Positions 38,078 to 46,814 of a stretch of DNA of 64,000 nt are shown here, piece by piece. Under the pieces are notes generated by a model, which saw only the letters and a list, made by a program, of their open reading frames with translations, had not been told where the DNA came from and made no database searches. The stretch is from Hyphomicrobiales bacterium (GTDB lineage Bacteria > Pseudomonadota > Alphaproteobacteria > Rhizobiales > Xanthobacteraceae): contig PNAI01000058.1 in assembly GCA_003169835.1 (NCBI GenBank), forward strand, positions 1 through 64,000, read 5' to 3'. The number at the start of each line of letters is the position of its first letter. Position 1 is the stretch's first letter. A program made the translations under genes and the position numbers.

Positions 38078-39763
38078 CTAGGATTTTGATTTCCGCTCTT
38101 TGACGTTTCGCACTTCGGTATTCATGTGCACGTCCTTGCGCCGCCGTTTCTCGAGTTGCTTACCGGTCTCGAAATATTCGCCGCGCGTCGCGCGCGCGGC
38201 CGCTTCATCGAGTTCCGCCGACCATTCGCCCAATGAATAGCCAAACCACGGCGACTCCGGTTTGAGGTGCGGCAGACCGAGTTCCTCCCAGATCACCTTC
38301 GCGCGCTCCATGTATTCGCGCTTTGGCAGCGAGATCGGCGGAAAATTCTCTTTCAACGTTGCATCGATGAGCACCGAAGCATCCTGCCCGCCGTTGCGCT
38401 TGCTGCGCGGCCCATGACCCTGATCGCGATGCGGCAATATGTGAAAATCCAAATTGGGATTGGCACGATACGACATCGCCCAAAGGATGGCATCGGCATT
38501 TTCGGGGTCTATATCGTCGTTGAGCGCGATGACATATTTTCCTGCCGCGCGATGCAGCACCGCCGCACCATAGAGCGCGCGCCAGATTTCCGTCGTCGGC
38601 ATATCGCGCTCGCAAATCAGCGCGATAACTTTTCGGATGTTGGTGAGCGGCTCATGCATCGACACACGCTTGACGCCCTTGATGCCCAACGTGCTGCGCA
38701 GGAAATTGAGAAACAGCGGCTCCATTCCGATGCGCTTGATCAGGCTCGACTCACTCGGCGTCACTTGCGAAATGATCGAGGTGAGGATCGCGTCGCGCCG
38801 TCGCGTGATGGCGGTGACGTCCATGAAGGCGTTGAACTCCTGCAGGTTCACATGTCCATGCGACTCGCCGAATGGCGCCTCCGGTTCGAGATATTCAGTA
38901 TCGATGAAACCCTCGATGACGATCTCGGCCTCCGCCGGCACCAGCAGATCGACCGTTTTGGCCTTCACCACATTGATCGGCGTACCCACCAGCGCACCGG
39001 CGACATGAATTTCGTCCATCGTCTCCGGCAGTTTCTGCACCGAGGCAAACGTGATGCACGGCGGCGCGCCCAGCACGACAGCGCATGGTAATTTCTTAAA
39101 TCCCCGCTCGCGCAGCTTTTCCCAATGATTGTAGATGCCCGGCCGCAGCTCTAACGATGGGTTCATCCCAAGCCGCCGCCGCGCTTTCATCTGGCCGCGG
39201 TAGTTGCCCATGTTTTGCACGCCGGTGTCGGGATCCTTGGTGATGTATTGCGAGAGCGTCGCATAGGGCGCGATGTCCCAGCCCGGCGTCGAAATTGGCA
39301 GCGGCAACCCATCGAGCCCCTGCCCCGGCTTGTCGAGCGCCTTGCCTGTAATCACGATCTCGTGGCACGGCGCGTTCTGCACGATACGAGGCGGCAGCGG
39401 ATTTTGCGCGGCGCGCACCCAGCGCTCATCGATCTCCTCAAACGGACACCCTATACCGATACGATAGATTTCGCGGTTGGCGGCCAAGCCGCCGACCAAT
39501 ACGGGCATGTCATATTTACGGCCCTTGCTATCAACCACATTGGTGAACAGGAACGCCTTGCGATCCTTCTCCGCGATCCCGCCGCGAAATTGCCAACGCA
39601 CAAGCGGGTGCATCTCGGTATCTTTGTTGATCGGCCGATCGACGGTGACCAACAGCCCAGCCTTGTCGAGCGCGCGCACATGATCGTGCAGATCGGGATA
39701 GGTGCGGCGTGTCGCGGACAGTTTTTTCTTCGCTGCGCGTTTGGGCTTGGTAACGGCATCCAT
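38078..39763 (-). CDS. UbiD family decarboxylase
   Basis: MGNYRGQMKARRRLGMNPSL, LEPEAPFGESHGHVN, prFMN-decarboxylase UbiD pattern, 561 aa. Confidence 0.9.
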   Translation of the reverse strand: MDAVTKPKRAAKKKLSATRRTYPDLHDHVRALDKAGLLVTVDRPINKDTEMHPLVRWQFRGGIAEKDRKAFLFTNVVDSKGRKYDMPVLVGGLAANREIYRIGIGCPFEEIDERWVRAAQNPLPPRIVQNAPCHEIVITGKALDKPGQGLDGLPLPISTPGWDIAPYATLSQYITKDPDTGVQNMGNYRGQMKARRRLGMNPSLELRPGIYNHWEKLRERGFKKLPCAVVLGAPPCITFASVQKLPETMDEIHVAGALVGTPINVVKAKTVDLLVPAEAEIVIEGFIDTEYLEPEAPFGESHGHVNLQEFNAFMDVTAITRRRDAILTSIISQVTPSESSLIKRIGMEPLFLNFLRSTLGIKGVKRVSMHEPLTNIRKVIALICERDMPTTEIWRALYGAAVLHRAAGKYVIALNDDIDPENADAILWAMSYRANPNLDFHILPHRDQGHGPRSKRNGGQDASVLIDATLKENFPPISLPKREYMERAKVIWEELGLPHLKPESPWFGYSLGEWSAELDEAAARATRGEYFETGKQLEKRRRKDVHMNTEVRNVKERKSKS

Positions 39764-39800
39764 ATCGAATAATCCCTGTCAGCGGTCCGTCGCAAGGCAA

Positions 39801-41384
39801 CTATACAACATTCGCGCTCACAGAACTCGTACGCTTGATCCAGTCTTCCCTTAGCTTGTCGCGCAACACCTTGCCGCGATCGCTTTTGGGCAATTCGGCG
39901 ACGATGAAAACCTGCTTTGGTACTTTGGCGGGCGGCAGATGCTGTCGCGCATGTTGCAAGACGCTCTCTTCGGTCAGCGATTGATCCTTGGGCGCTACGT
40001 AGCACACGACCTCCTCGCCATAGATTTTGTCCGGCACGCCCACGGCGGCAACGTCGAGAATACCCGGATGCTTGAGCAGAACTTCATCGATTTCCAGCGG
40101 CGCGATGTTGACCCCGCCACGGATGATAATGTCCTTGGTGCGGCCGGAGACCCGCACAAATCCCTCGTCGTCCATGATGCCGAGATCGCCGGTCTTGATC
40201 CGCGCCGGCCGGATCGGCTCGACCGTGCCGTCGTCGCGCAGATAGCCGATCGCCGTGTGCGGCCCGCCCGCGGTAATCTCACCCTCGGTGCCGACCGCAA
40301 CGGGTTTCCCGTCCGCCCCCACGATCTCGAATTCCTGGTGCAGCGCCGGCACGCCGACGGTGCCGATCTTGTTCTTATAGGTGCGGTTGCCACACACCCA
40401 GCCCGCCTCCGACATGCCATAGCACTGCAACAGTCTGACTCCGTACATCTCCTCGAACTGCGTCCATTGCTGTGCAGTGAGCGGCGCGGTGCTGCAGGTC
40501 ATCAGCCGCAGCGTCGGCACGTCTTTCGCGGTAGTGCCGAGCGGCTTGTTGAGCAGCATGTTGAGCACGGTCGGCACTCCTGCAGAAAATGTGATGCCGC
40601 GCGTCTTGATCCACTCGAAGAACCGGCTGTGAGAAAACCTTTTTGCAATATGTATGGTCAGGCCTTTCTGAAGGAAAGGCATCAAACTCAGCACTTGCGC
40701 GGAATTCCATCCGAACGAGCGGTATTCCAGCGTGCGGTCGTCCTCCGTCAGCCCAAGAAATTCGAGCGTTGAAAGCCCATTGAGCCAATATGCACAGTGA
40801 TCGTAGACCACGATCTTCGGCCGCGCCGTCGTTCCCGACGTGCAGAAAATACACGCGACATCCTCCGGATCGTTGCGCTCAGGGACTTCGTCGGCCCGGC
40901 GGCCTCTTTGCACCTTGGCAAAGAACTCGTCTTGCGGATCGGCCGTCCTTCCCCAGCGCCCAAAACGTACGCGCGGTGCAGGATGGTCGCCAACAAGCGC
41001 CGCCGCATCGATATCCTTATGGTAGAAAATGAGCTTTGGATTCACCGAGCGTGTGAGTTCAACCATCATCTTTTCGTTGATCTCGATATTGAGCGGGCAG
41101 ACCACGGCGCCGATGCGCCATACCCCAAACCAGATCAGCAACTTTTCCAGGCATTCATCGGAGAGCAACAGCACGCGGTCGCCCTTTTGCAGGCCCCTGC
41201 GCTTGAGATCAGCCGCGATGTCGGTCGTGAGCCGGTCGAGCTCGCCGAACGTGATCGATGAATCGCCATCGAGATCGACGATCGCGGTCTTGCCCGGATC
41301 ACGTATCCGATAGCGCGCAAACAACTCGGCAATCGGTTGATACGGAATACCGAGGTCGTGGTTGCCGAAGACGTCTGCCTGCAC
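39801..41384 (-). CDS. AMP-dependent acyl-CoA synthetase/ligase
   Basis: CIFCTSGTTARPKIVVYDH (P-loop), QCYGMSEAGWVCGN, KTGDLGIMDDEGFVRVSGRTKDIIIRGGVNIAPLEID. Confidence 0.9.
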   Translation of the reverse strand: MQADVFGNHDLGIPYQPIAELFARYRIRDPGKTAIVDLDGDSSITFGELDRLTTDIAADLKRRGLQKGDRVLLLSDECLEKLLIWFGVWRIGAVVCPLNIEINEKMMVELTRSVNPKLIFYHKDIDAAALVGDHPAPRVRFGRWGRTADPQDEFFAKVQRGRRADEVPERNDPEDVACIFCTSGTTARPKIVVYDHCAYWLNGLSTLEFLGLTEDDRTLEYRSFGWNSAQVLSLMPFLQKGLTIHIAKRFSHSRFFEWIKTRGITFSAGVPTVLNMLLNKPLGTTAKDVPTLRLMTCSTAPLTAQQWTQFEEMYGVRLLQCYGMSEAGWVCGNRTYKNKIGTVGVPALHQEFEIVGADGKPVAVGTEGEITAGGPHTAIGYLRDDGTVEPIRPARIKTGDLGIMDDEGFVRVSGRTKDIIIRGGVNIAPLEIDEVLLKHPGILDVAAVGVPDKIYGEEVVCYVAPKDQSLTEESVLQHARQHLPPAKVPKQVFIVAELPKSDRGKVLRDKLREDWIKRTSSVSANVV

Positions 41385-41395
41385 GCTGTTGCCTG

Positions 41396-41878
41396 CTACT
41401 TATTTTCGCCGACATAGGTGAGATCGTCGGCAATCTTGAGTTCGATCAGCACGTTCTCATCGGTCGAATCCTCGCACAGCATCGAACGGTGGCCGATGCC
41501 TTTTGGAATCATCAGCATGTCGCCAGGATGCATGACCTTAACGCCCATCTCGGTTTCCCACTTAAGCGCACCCTTCACGCAGAAAATGATCTCATGCGCG
41601 TCGACATTGCGATGCCAGAATCCCATGTCGTGTTTGCGCCGTTTCGAGACATCGATTTTGACACGATCCGACGTGTAAAGCCGCAGCGGCGTGCCGTCGG
41701 CTTTGTCGATATTTGACGGGGAGAACTTTTCCGCGAAAATGTTGATGAGCCGAAAAATGTCGGCGTTCTCCATCACCCCCGCATTGATCACCGGCGGTTC
41801 GTGATGGTGCAGCACGACGTTCTTGCCGCCGATGGTGACAAGCTCGCGATAAGGCTTCGTGGCGGTGGATTCGACCAT
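41396..41878 (-). CDS. Cupin domain protein
   Basis: HDMGFWHRNVDAHEIIFCVKGALKWETEMGVKVMHPGDMLMIPKGIGHRSM, cupin motifs. Confidence 0.8.
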   Translation of the reverse strand: MVESTATKPYRELVTIGGKNVVLHHHEPPVINAGVMENADIFRLINIFAEKFSPSNIDKADGTPLRLYTSDRVKIDVSKRRKHDMGFWHRNVDAHEIIFCVKGALKWETEMGVKVMHPGDMLMIPKGIGHRSMLCEDSTDENVLIELKIADDLTYVGENK

Positions 41879-41901
41879 TGAGTTTACTCCTTGGAACGAG
41901 G

Positions 41902-42390
41902 TTACTTACTGCCCGTTGCTTCCTTGATCGCGGCAACGATACCTGCGTAGCCGGTGCAGCGGCACAGATGTCCGCTCAACACTTCGCATATTTCCGCTTC
42001 GGACGGTTTAGGATTTTTAGCGAGATAATCCGTAAACGACATGAGAATACCAGGCGTGCAGAAACCGCATTGCAAAGCATGGTTGTTTTGAAATGCCTGC
42101 TGCAGCGCATTGAGTTTTCCATCCGCGCTCGCGAGCGATTCAACCGTCCGTACCGCCCTGCCCTCGACCTGCACCGCAAGCGTGAGGCACGAACGACCAG
42201 CTGTGCCATCGATCAGCACGGTGCAGCACCCGCACACGCCGTGCTCGCAGCCAACGTGAGTGCCGGTCGCACCCAGCGCATGGCGCAGAAAATCGGAGAG
42301 CAACATGCGCGGCTCGGTGTCGGCCGACACTGCCCGGCCATTGAGCGTCAAATTGATACGAGTACGTTGATCGCGATTTACGCGGCGCAT
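41902..42390 (-). CDS. Molybdenum hydroxylase small subunit (2Fe-2S)
   Basis: GCEHGVCGCCTVLIDG and CGFCTPGILMSF...LSGHLCRCTGYAGIVAAI: both 2Fe-2S motifs. Confidence 0.93.
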   Translation of the reverse strand: MRRVNRDQRTRINLTLNGRAVSADTEPRMLLSDFLRHALGATGTHVGCEHGVCGCCTVLIDGTAGRSCLTLAVQVEGRAVRTVESLASADGKLNALQQAFQNNHALQCGFCTPGILMSFTDYLAKNPKPSEAEICEVLSGHLCRCTGYAGIVAAIKEATGSK

Positions 42391-43205
42391 TGCAGGGCCT
42401 CGTTGACAACGACCGGCGCAAGATTGCGCAGCAAGTCGCGCCGCATCGCCGCCGACGCGTGCATATCTTCAAGACCTTCGAGTTCCACACCCAGCGCCAC
42501 AGCGGCATCGCGAATCGCCGCATCCCCAGTGGCATTGAATTGCCGCACGGTCGGCCGCCCCGTCATCCCGCCGACGCCAAGCCGAAATTTGTTCTTTTCC
42601 TCAACCACAACCGCAATCGCAATAATCGCGAAATCGCCATGCCGGCGCGCAACTTCGCGGAACGCCACTTGCTTCTCGGATTGCACCGGGAAGCGCACGG
42701 CGGTGATCAGCTCTTCGGACTCGCGTGCGGTGGTGAGCATGTCGAGTTGAAAATCCTTGGCCGCCAGCACGCGCGTGCCCTTTTTCGAGCGCAACACCAC
42801 CTCGCCGCCCAGCATGGCAAGCGCCAACGGCAGTTCCGAGCTGGGATCGGCATGCGCGATCGAGCCGCAGACCGTGCCTCTGTTGCGCGTCTGAAAATGT
42901 CCAACGAACGGCAGCATCTTGGCGAGCAGCGGTAGTTTCGTCGCAAGCGCGGGCCACGCCAGGAACTTGTTCTGGGTCACCGATGCACCCACCTCAATCT
43001 TTCCATCGCCCTCGCGAATCGTGTCGAGTTCAGCCAAACGCGACACGTCGATTAGCATCTCCGGCTCCGCCAGCCGAAAATTGAGGATCGCCATCAGCGA
43101 CTGCCCGCCGGCAAGCACGCGCGCAGCATCTCCGTGCGCGGCGAGTAGCGCGACCGCTTCGTCCACATTGTCCGGACAGACATAATCGAAAGGACGCGGT
43201 TTCAT
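42378..43205 (-). CDS. Molybdenum hydroxylase medium subunit (FAD binding)
   Basis: MKPRPFDYVCPDNVDEAVALLAAHGDAARVLAGGQSLMAILNFRLAEPEMLIDVSR; TRNRGTVCGSIAHADPSSELP. Confidence 0.93.
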   Translation of the reverse strand: MKPRPFDYVCPDNVDEAVALLAAHGDAARVLAGGQSLMAILNFRLAEPEMLIDVSRLAELDTIREGDGKIEVGASVTQNKFLAWPALATKLPLLAKMLPFVGHFQTRNRGTVCGSIAHADPSSELPLALAMLGGEVVLRSKKGTRVLAAKDFQLDMLTTARESEELITAVRFPVQSEKQVAFREVARRHGDFAIIAIAVVVEEKNKFRLGVGGMTGRPTVRQFNATGDAAIRDAAVALGVELEGLEDMHASAAMRRDLLRNLAPVVVNEALQCAA

Positions 43206-45652
43206 CGGGCGCCACCTGCAGCGCGCACAGATTCGCCTTTTTGCCGCGCCTCAACCTCCGCCAGCAACCCATGAATGCGCCGCGGCGAAGCCGGCAACGA
43301 AATGTCCTTCACCCCAAGCGCATCGGCGATCGCATTGGCAATGCACGCCGGAACGCTCATGCAATTGCCTTCCGCCAAACCCTTCGCGCCGAGTGGCGTA
43401 AACGGCGACGGCGTTTCCTGATGCAGAAATTCCACCGGCGGAATTTCACTCACCGTCGGCACCAGATAATCCGCGAATGACCCTGAGAGAAATGCACCGC
43501 TCTCGTCGCTGACATATTCCTCATACAGCGCCGCCGCGATCCCCTGCGCAAACGCGCCGCGCATCTGCCCTTCGGCGATCATCGGATTGAGCAGCGTGCC
43601 GGCATCGTGCATCGAGACGTAGCGATCGACGCGCACCTGATAGGTCATTGGGTCGATCTCGACACCGCACAGGTCAAAGACAAATCCATACGTAAGCGAC
43701 GTATTGATCCGATCGTCGCTGGAGGGCGGTTCGAGCTCTGGCGGCGACCACACTCCGGTTTCGCGCAAGCTCGGCGACATCCCATCCGGCAGCATAGCCG
43801 GCGACCAATGCGCGGTTCCCGCCACGCGCCCGAACGGCATTGCGTTGTCGGGATTGCCCCGGCTGCGCACCTTACCATCGACGAACTCAATATCGTTGGG
43901 CAGCACATTGAGCTGCTTGGCCGCGATCTTCGCGAGCTTGTCACGGATCTGCATCGCCGCCATGTGCGCCGCCACCGCCGTGCCGGGCGTGAAGCGACAG
44001 GAATATGTGCCGGCCGCGATCGACCACTGGTCCTTGGCGGTATCGAGTTCGATCACGACGTCGATGTCTTCGACTTTCAGGCCAAGCCGTTCCGCGACGA
44101 TCTGCGAGATAACGGTCTCGTGCCCTTGCCCTTGCACCGTCACATCGGGCGTCACGGAAACAGCGCCAAGCGGATCGACATTAACCGTCACCATCGACAC
44201 CGCGCCGTTTTTCGGGCCGGCTTTTTCGCGCTGTTCCGCCGTCAGGATGTTCGAGAGATACCCCATGTTCGACATGCCCGGCTCGACCACGGCGGCATAT
44301 CCAATGCCGTAGTAGCGGCCCGCGGCACGCGCGGCATCGCGCCGGCGCTTGAGGTCAGCCAATCGGCCGTCACCGGTCGCCATCTCGATCGCACTCTGAT
44401 AGTCGCCGGAATCGTAAAGCGCACCCGCCGCGGTCTTGTACGGGAAACTCTTTGCCGCAATGAGATTGCGTTTGATGACATCGAGATGATCGAGCTTGAG
44501 CTCAACCGCAATGCGATGCACCAGCCGCTCCAACGCCAGATAAAGCTGCGGCCCGCCGAATCCGCGGATCAGGCTCGCGGGCATCTTGTTGGTCAGCACG
44601 ACGCGGTTGATCACGTCCACATTGGGGATGTCATACGCGCCGGTCACCGAACCGTGCATGCGATAGAGCGGCCCAGGCATAGGCGCGCGCAGGAACGCGC
44701 CATAGTCCTCGAGCTGATCGAGTTTGAGCCCAAGGATGCGGCCATCTTTGGTGACCGCCGCTTCGATCTCCGTGATGCGATTTGGGCCGGTGCTCGCCGC
44801 AAGCAGATGCTCTGCGCGGTCCTCGACCCATTTCACCGGCCGGCCGGTGATGCGCGCCGCAATCGACGCCAGCACCATATAGGGAAACACCGAAAGCTTA
44901 ATGCCGAAGCTGCCGCCGCTGTCGGGTGGAATGCGCACGCGGAATTTCGTGCCCGGCACCCTCAGCGCGCGCGCCATCACCGGATGCGTGCTGAACGGCC
45001 CTTGGAAATTCGCCAGCACATCGTAGCTGCCAGCAATCGGATCGTACGCGGCGACAACCACGTAGCATTCCATTGGCGTGAACGACATGCGCGCGTAATC
45101 GACGGTGAGTTTGACATGCGCGTCGGCCTTGGCGAACGCACCTTTCACATCGCCATAGGAAAATGCTCGCACCGAGATTTCATTGCTTTTAGCTTCCGCA
45201 TGCAAATGCGGCGCATCTTTTTTGCATGCCGCCAGCGGATCGACCGCTGCCAGCAGCGGCTCATAGTCGACCTGCACCTTCTCCGCGGCGTCTTCCGCAA
45301 GGTAGCGATCGTCCGCCACCACGAGCGCGACCGGCTCGCCCACATAGCGCACCCGTTCGACCGCCAGCGACCATTGATGGATCGGCGCCTTGAGCACGAT
45401 CAGGAACGGATCGGAGAACTTTTTCACATCCTCACCGGTAATGACCGCCCAGACGCCGCGTTGCGTCAGCGCTTCAGCCACATCGATCTTCAGAATTTTC
45501 GCGTGCGCGTGCGGCGAGCGAATAACATGCGCGTGCAACGTGCCGTGCGGAACCGGCAGATCGTCGGCATAGCGCCCGCGCCCCGATAACAGGGCAGGAT
45601 CTTCCTTCCGACGCACCGACGTGCCGAGAACTTTTGACACCAAATCACCCAC
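43202..45652 (-). CDS. Molybdenum hydroxylase large subunit (xanthine dehydrogenase family, MoCo binding)
   Basis: LGTSVRRKEDPALLSGRGRYADDLPVPHGTLHAHVIRSPHAHAKI; GGSFGIKLSVFPYMVLASIAARITGRPVKWVEDRAEHL. Confidence 0.93.
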   Translation of the reverse strand: MGDLVSKVLGTSVRRKEDPALLSGRGRYADDLPVPHGTLHAHVIRSPHAHAKILKIDVAEALTQRGVWAVITGEDVKKFSDPFLIVLKAPIHQWSLAVERVRYVGEPVALVVADDRYLAEDAAEKVQVDYEPLLAAVDPLAACKKDAPHLHAEAKSNEISVRAFSYGDVKGAFAKADAHVKLTVDYARMSFTPMECYVVVAAYDPIAGSYDVLANFQGPFSTHPVMARALRVPGTKFRVRIPPDSGGSFGIKLSVFPYMVLASIAARITGRPVKWVEDRAEHLLAASTGPNRITEIEAAVTKDGRILGLKLDQLEDYGAFLRAPMPGPLYRMHGSVTGAYDIPNVDVINRVVLTNKMPASLIRGFGGPQLYLALERLVHRIAVELKLDHLDVIKRNLIAAKSFPYKTAAGALYDSGDYQSAIEMATGDGRLADLKRRRDAARAAGRYYGIGYAAVVEPGMSNMGYLSNILTAEQREKAGPKNGAVSMVTVNVDPLGAVSVTPDVTVQGQGHETVISQIVAERLGLKVEDIDVVIELDTAKDQWSIAAGTYSCRFTPGTAVAAHMAAMQIRDKLAKIAAKQLNVLPNDIEFVDGKVRSRGNPDNAMPFGRVAGTAHWSPAMLPDGMSPSLRETGVWSPPELEPPSSDDRINTSLTYGFVFDLCGVEIDPMTYQVRVDRYVSMHDAGTLLNPMIAEGQMRGAFAQGIAAALYEEYVSDESGAFLSGSFADYLVPTVSEIPPVEFLHQETPSPFTPLGAKGLAEGNCMSVPACIANAIADALGVKDISLPASPRRIHGLLAEVEARQKGESVRAAGGAR

Positions 45653-45871
45653 TGACGTGACCGCACGCCACCGTTGTTATTTCAAGCTGGCCAGGATTAG
45701 AAGTGGCTTTCGATACCACGCAGGACTCGTTGCCCGGCTTGGCAAAATCTCTTTGCGCCGCCGAGCGTTATGCTAGCATCCGCCGCGAACCAAGGTAAAG
45801 CGACGCAAAAGGCGCGACGCTGAAGGTCGTTTCCTTTCCCCTCAAATTTCCACGACGCGGCGGAGACGTTG

Positions 45872-46783
45872 ATGTCCTTTGAGCTGCCCTCTCCCAGCAC
45901 GACCTTCGAGGTCGCCCTCTATGACGGCGCAAAAATCAAAATCCGGCGTCACGGCAATCCGGCAGGCCCGCGCATCCTGCTTGCGCACGGCAACGGCTTC
46001 GCAACCAACGCCTATTACCCCTATTGGCGGCATTTGCTTGCGAACTACGACCTGATTGTTTTCGATTTCCGCAACCACGGCGAGAACACCCCGGTCGAAC
46101 CGTCCAATCATCATTACGAACAGCTCAGCCGCGATCTCGAGCGCGTCATCCAGGCCGTACGCTCTGAGCTCGGCGAAAAACGCACGGCAGGTATCTTCCA
46201 TTCGATGTCCGCCCGCACCGCCATGAAACACGCCATCGAGATCGGCTGGCGGTGGGACGCTCTCGTCCTGTTTGATCCGCCGGACGTACCGCCGCAGGGT
46301 CATCCCATGTACGCAACAATGAAAATTTTCGAGGACAAGCTGACTGAGTGGGCGCACAGCCGCCGCCGGCGATTTGCCGCCGTGGACGAACTGATGGCCG
46401 AATATCTCGCATCACGCGCCACGAGAAACTGGATTCCCGGCGTCCACGCACTGATGGCGCGCTCTGTGCTGCGCAAGAGCCCTGATGGCGACGGCTACGT
46501 CCTAGTCTGCGCGCCGGAAAACGAAGCGGCGATTTATGCTCAGGCGCTCACGCTCGATCTTTGGCCGCGCGCGAACCAGTTCGGCGGGCCGGTCAAGCTG
46601 ATCGGCGCCGATCCAAACATGAAGGGCGGCCCCGCGACCGGGCCGGCGAACCAGGCTCTTGGGCAGGAGGGCGGTTACGATTACTGCTTCGTCGAAGGAA
46701 CCGGCCACCTGTTGCAGATCGAAAAGCCCGAGGAGTGCGTCCGCCTGACGCTCGAATTTTTCACCAAATGCAAATTTGGCTGA
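45872..46783 (+). CDS. Alpha/beta hydrolase
   Basis: RILLAHGNGFATNAYYPYWRHLLANYDLIVFDFRNHGEN; nucleophile region GIFHSMSART; VEGTGHLLQIEKPEE. Confidence 0.85.
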   Translation: MSFELPSPSTTFEVALYDGAKIKIRRHGNPAGPRILLAHGNGFATNAYYPYWRHLLANYDLIVFDFRNHGENTPVEPSNHHYEQLSRDLERVIQAVRSELGEKRTAGIFHSMSARTAMKHAIEIGWRWDALVLFDPPDVPPQGHPMYATMKIFEDKLTEWAHSRRRRFAAVDELMAEYLASRATRNWIPGVHALMARSVLRKSPDGDGYVLVCAPENEAAIYAQALTLDLWPRANQFGGPVKLIGADPNMKGGPATGPANQALGQEGGYDYCFVEGTGHLLQIEKPEECVRLTLEFFTKCKFG

Positions 46784-46814
46784 CGACGAAGGCTTCGCGA
46801 TGTTCGCCTCAGGC

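Noticed and set aside
43607-45589. 660-aa + strand ORF opposite the molybdenum hydroxylase large subunit
   Set aside because: Shadow ORF: His/Arg-rich low-complexity translation with no recognisable domain, fully antisense to a well-conserved gene; typical of high-GC third-position bias. The same applies to 35253-36761 (+), 7547-9055 (-), 61293-62498 (+), 57569-58582 (+) and similar ORFs.
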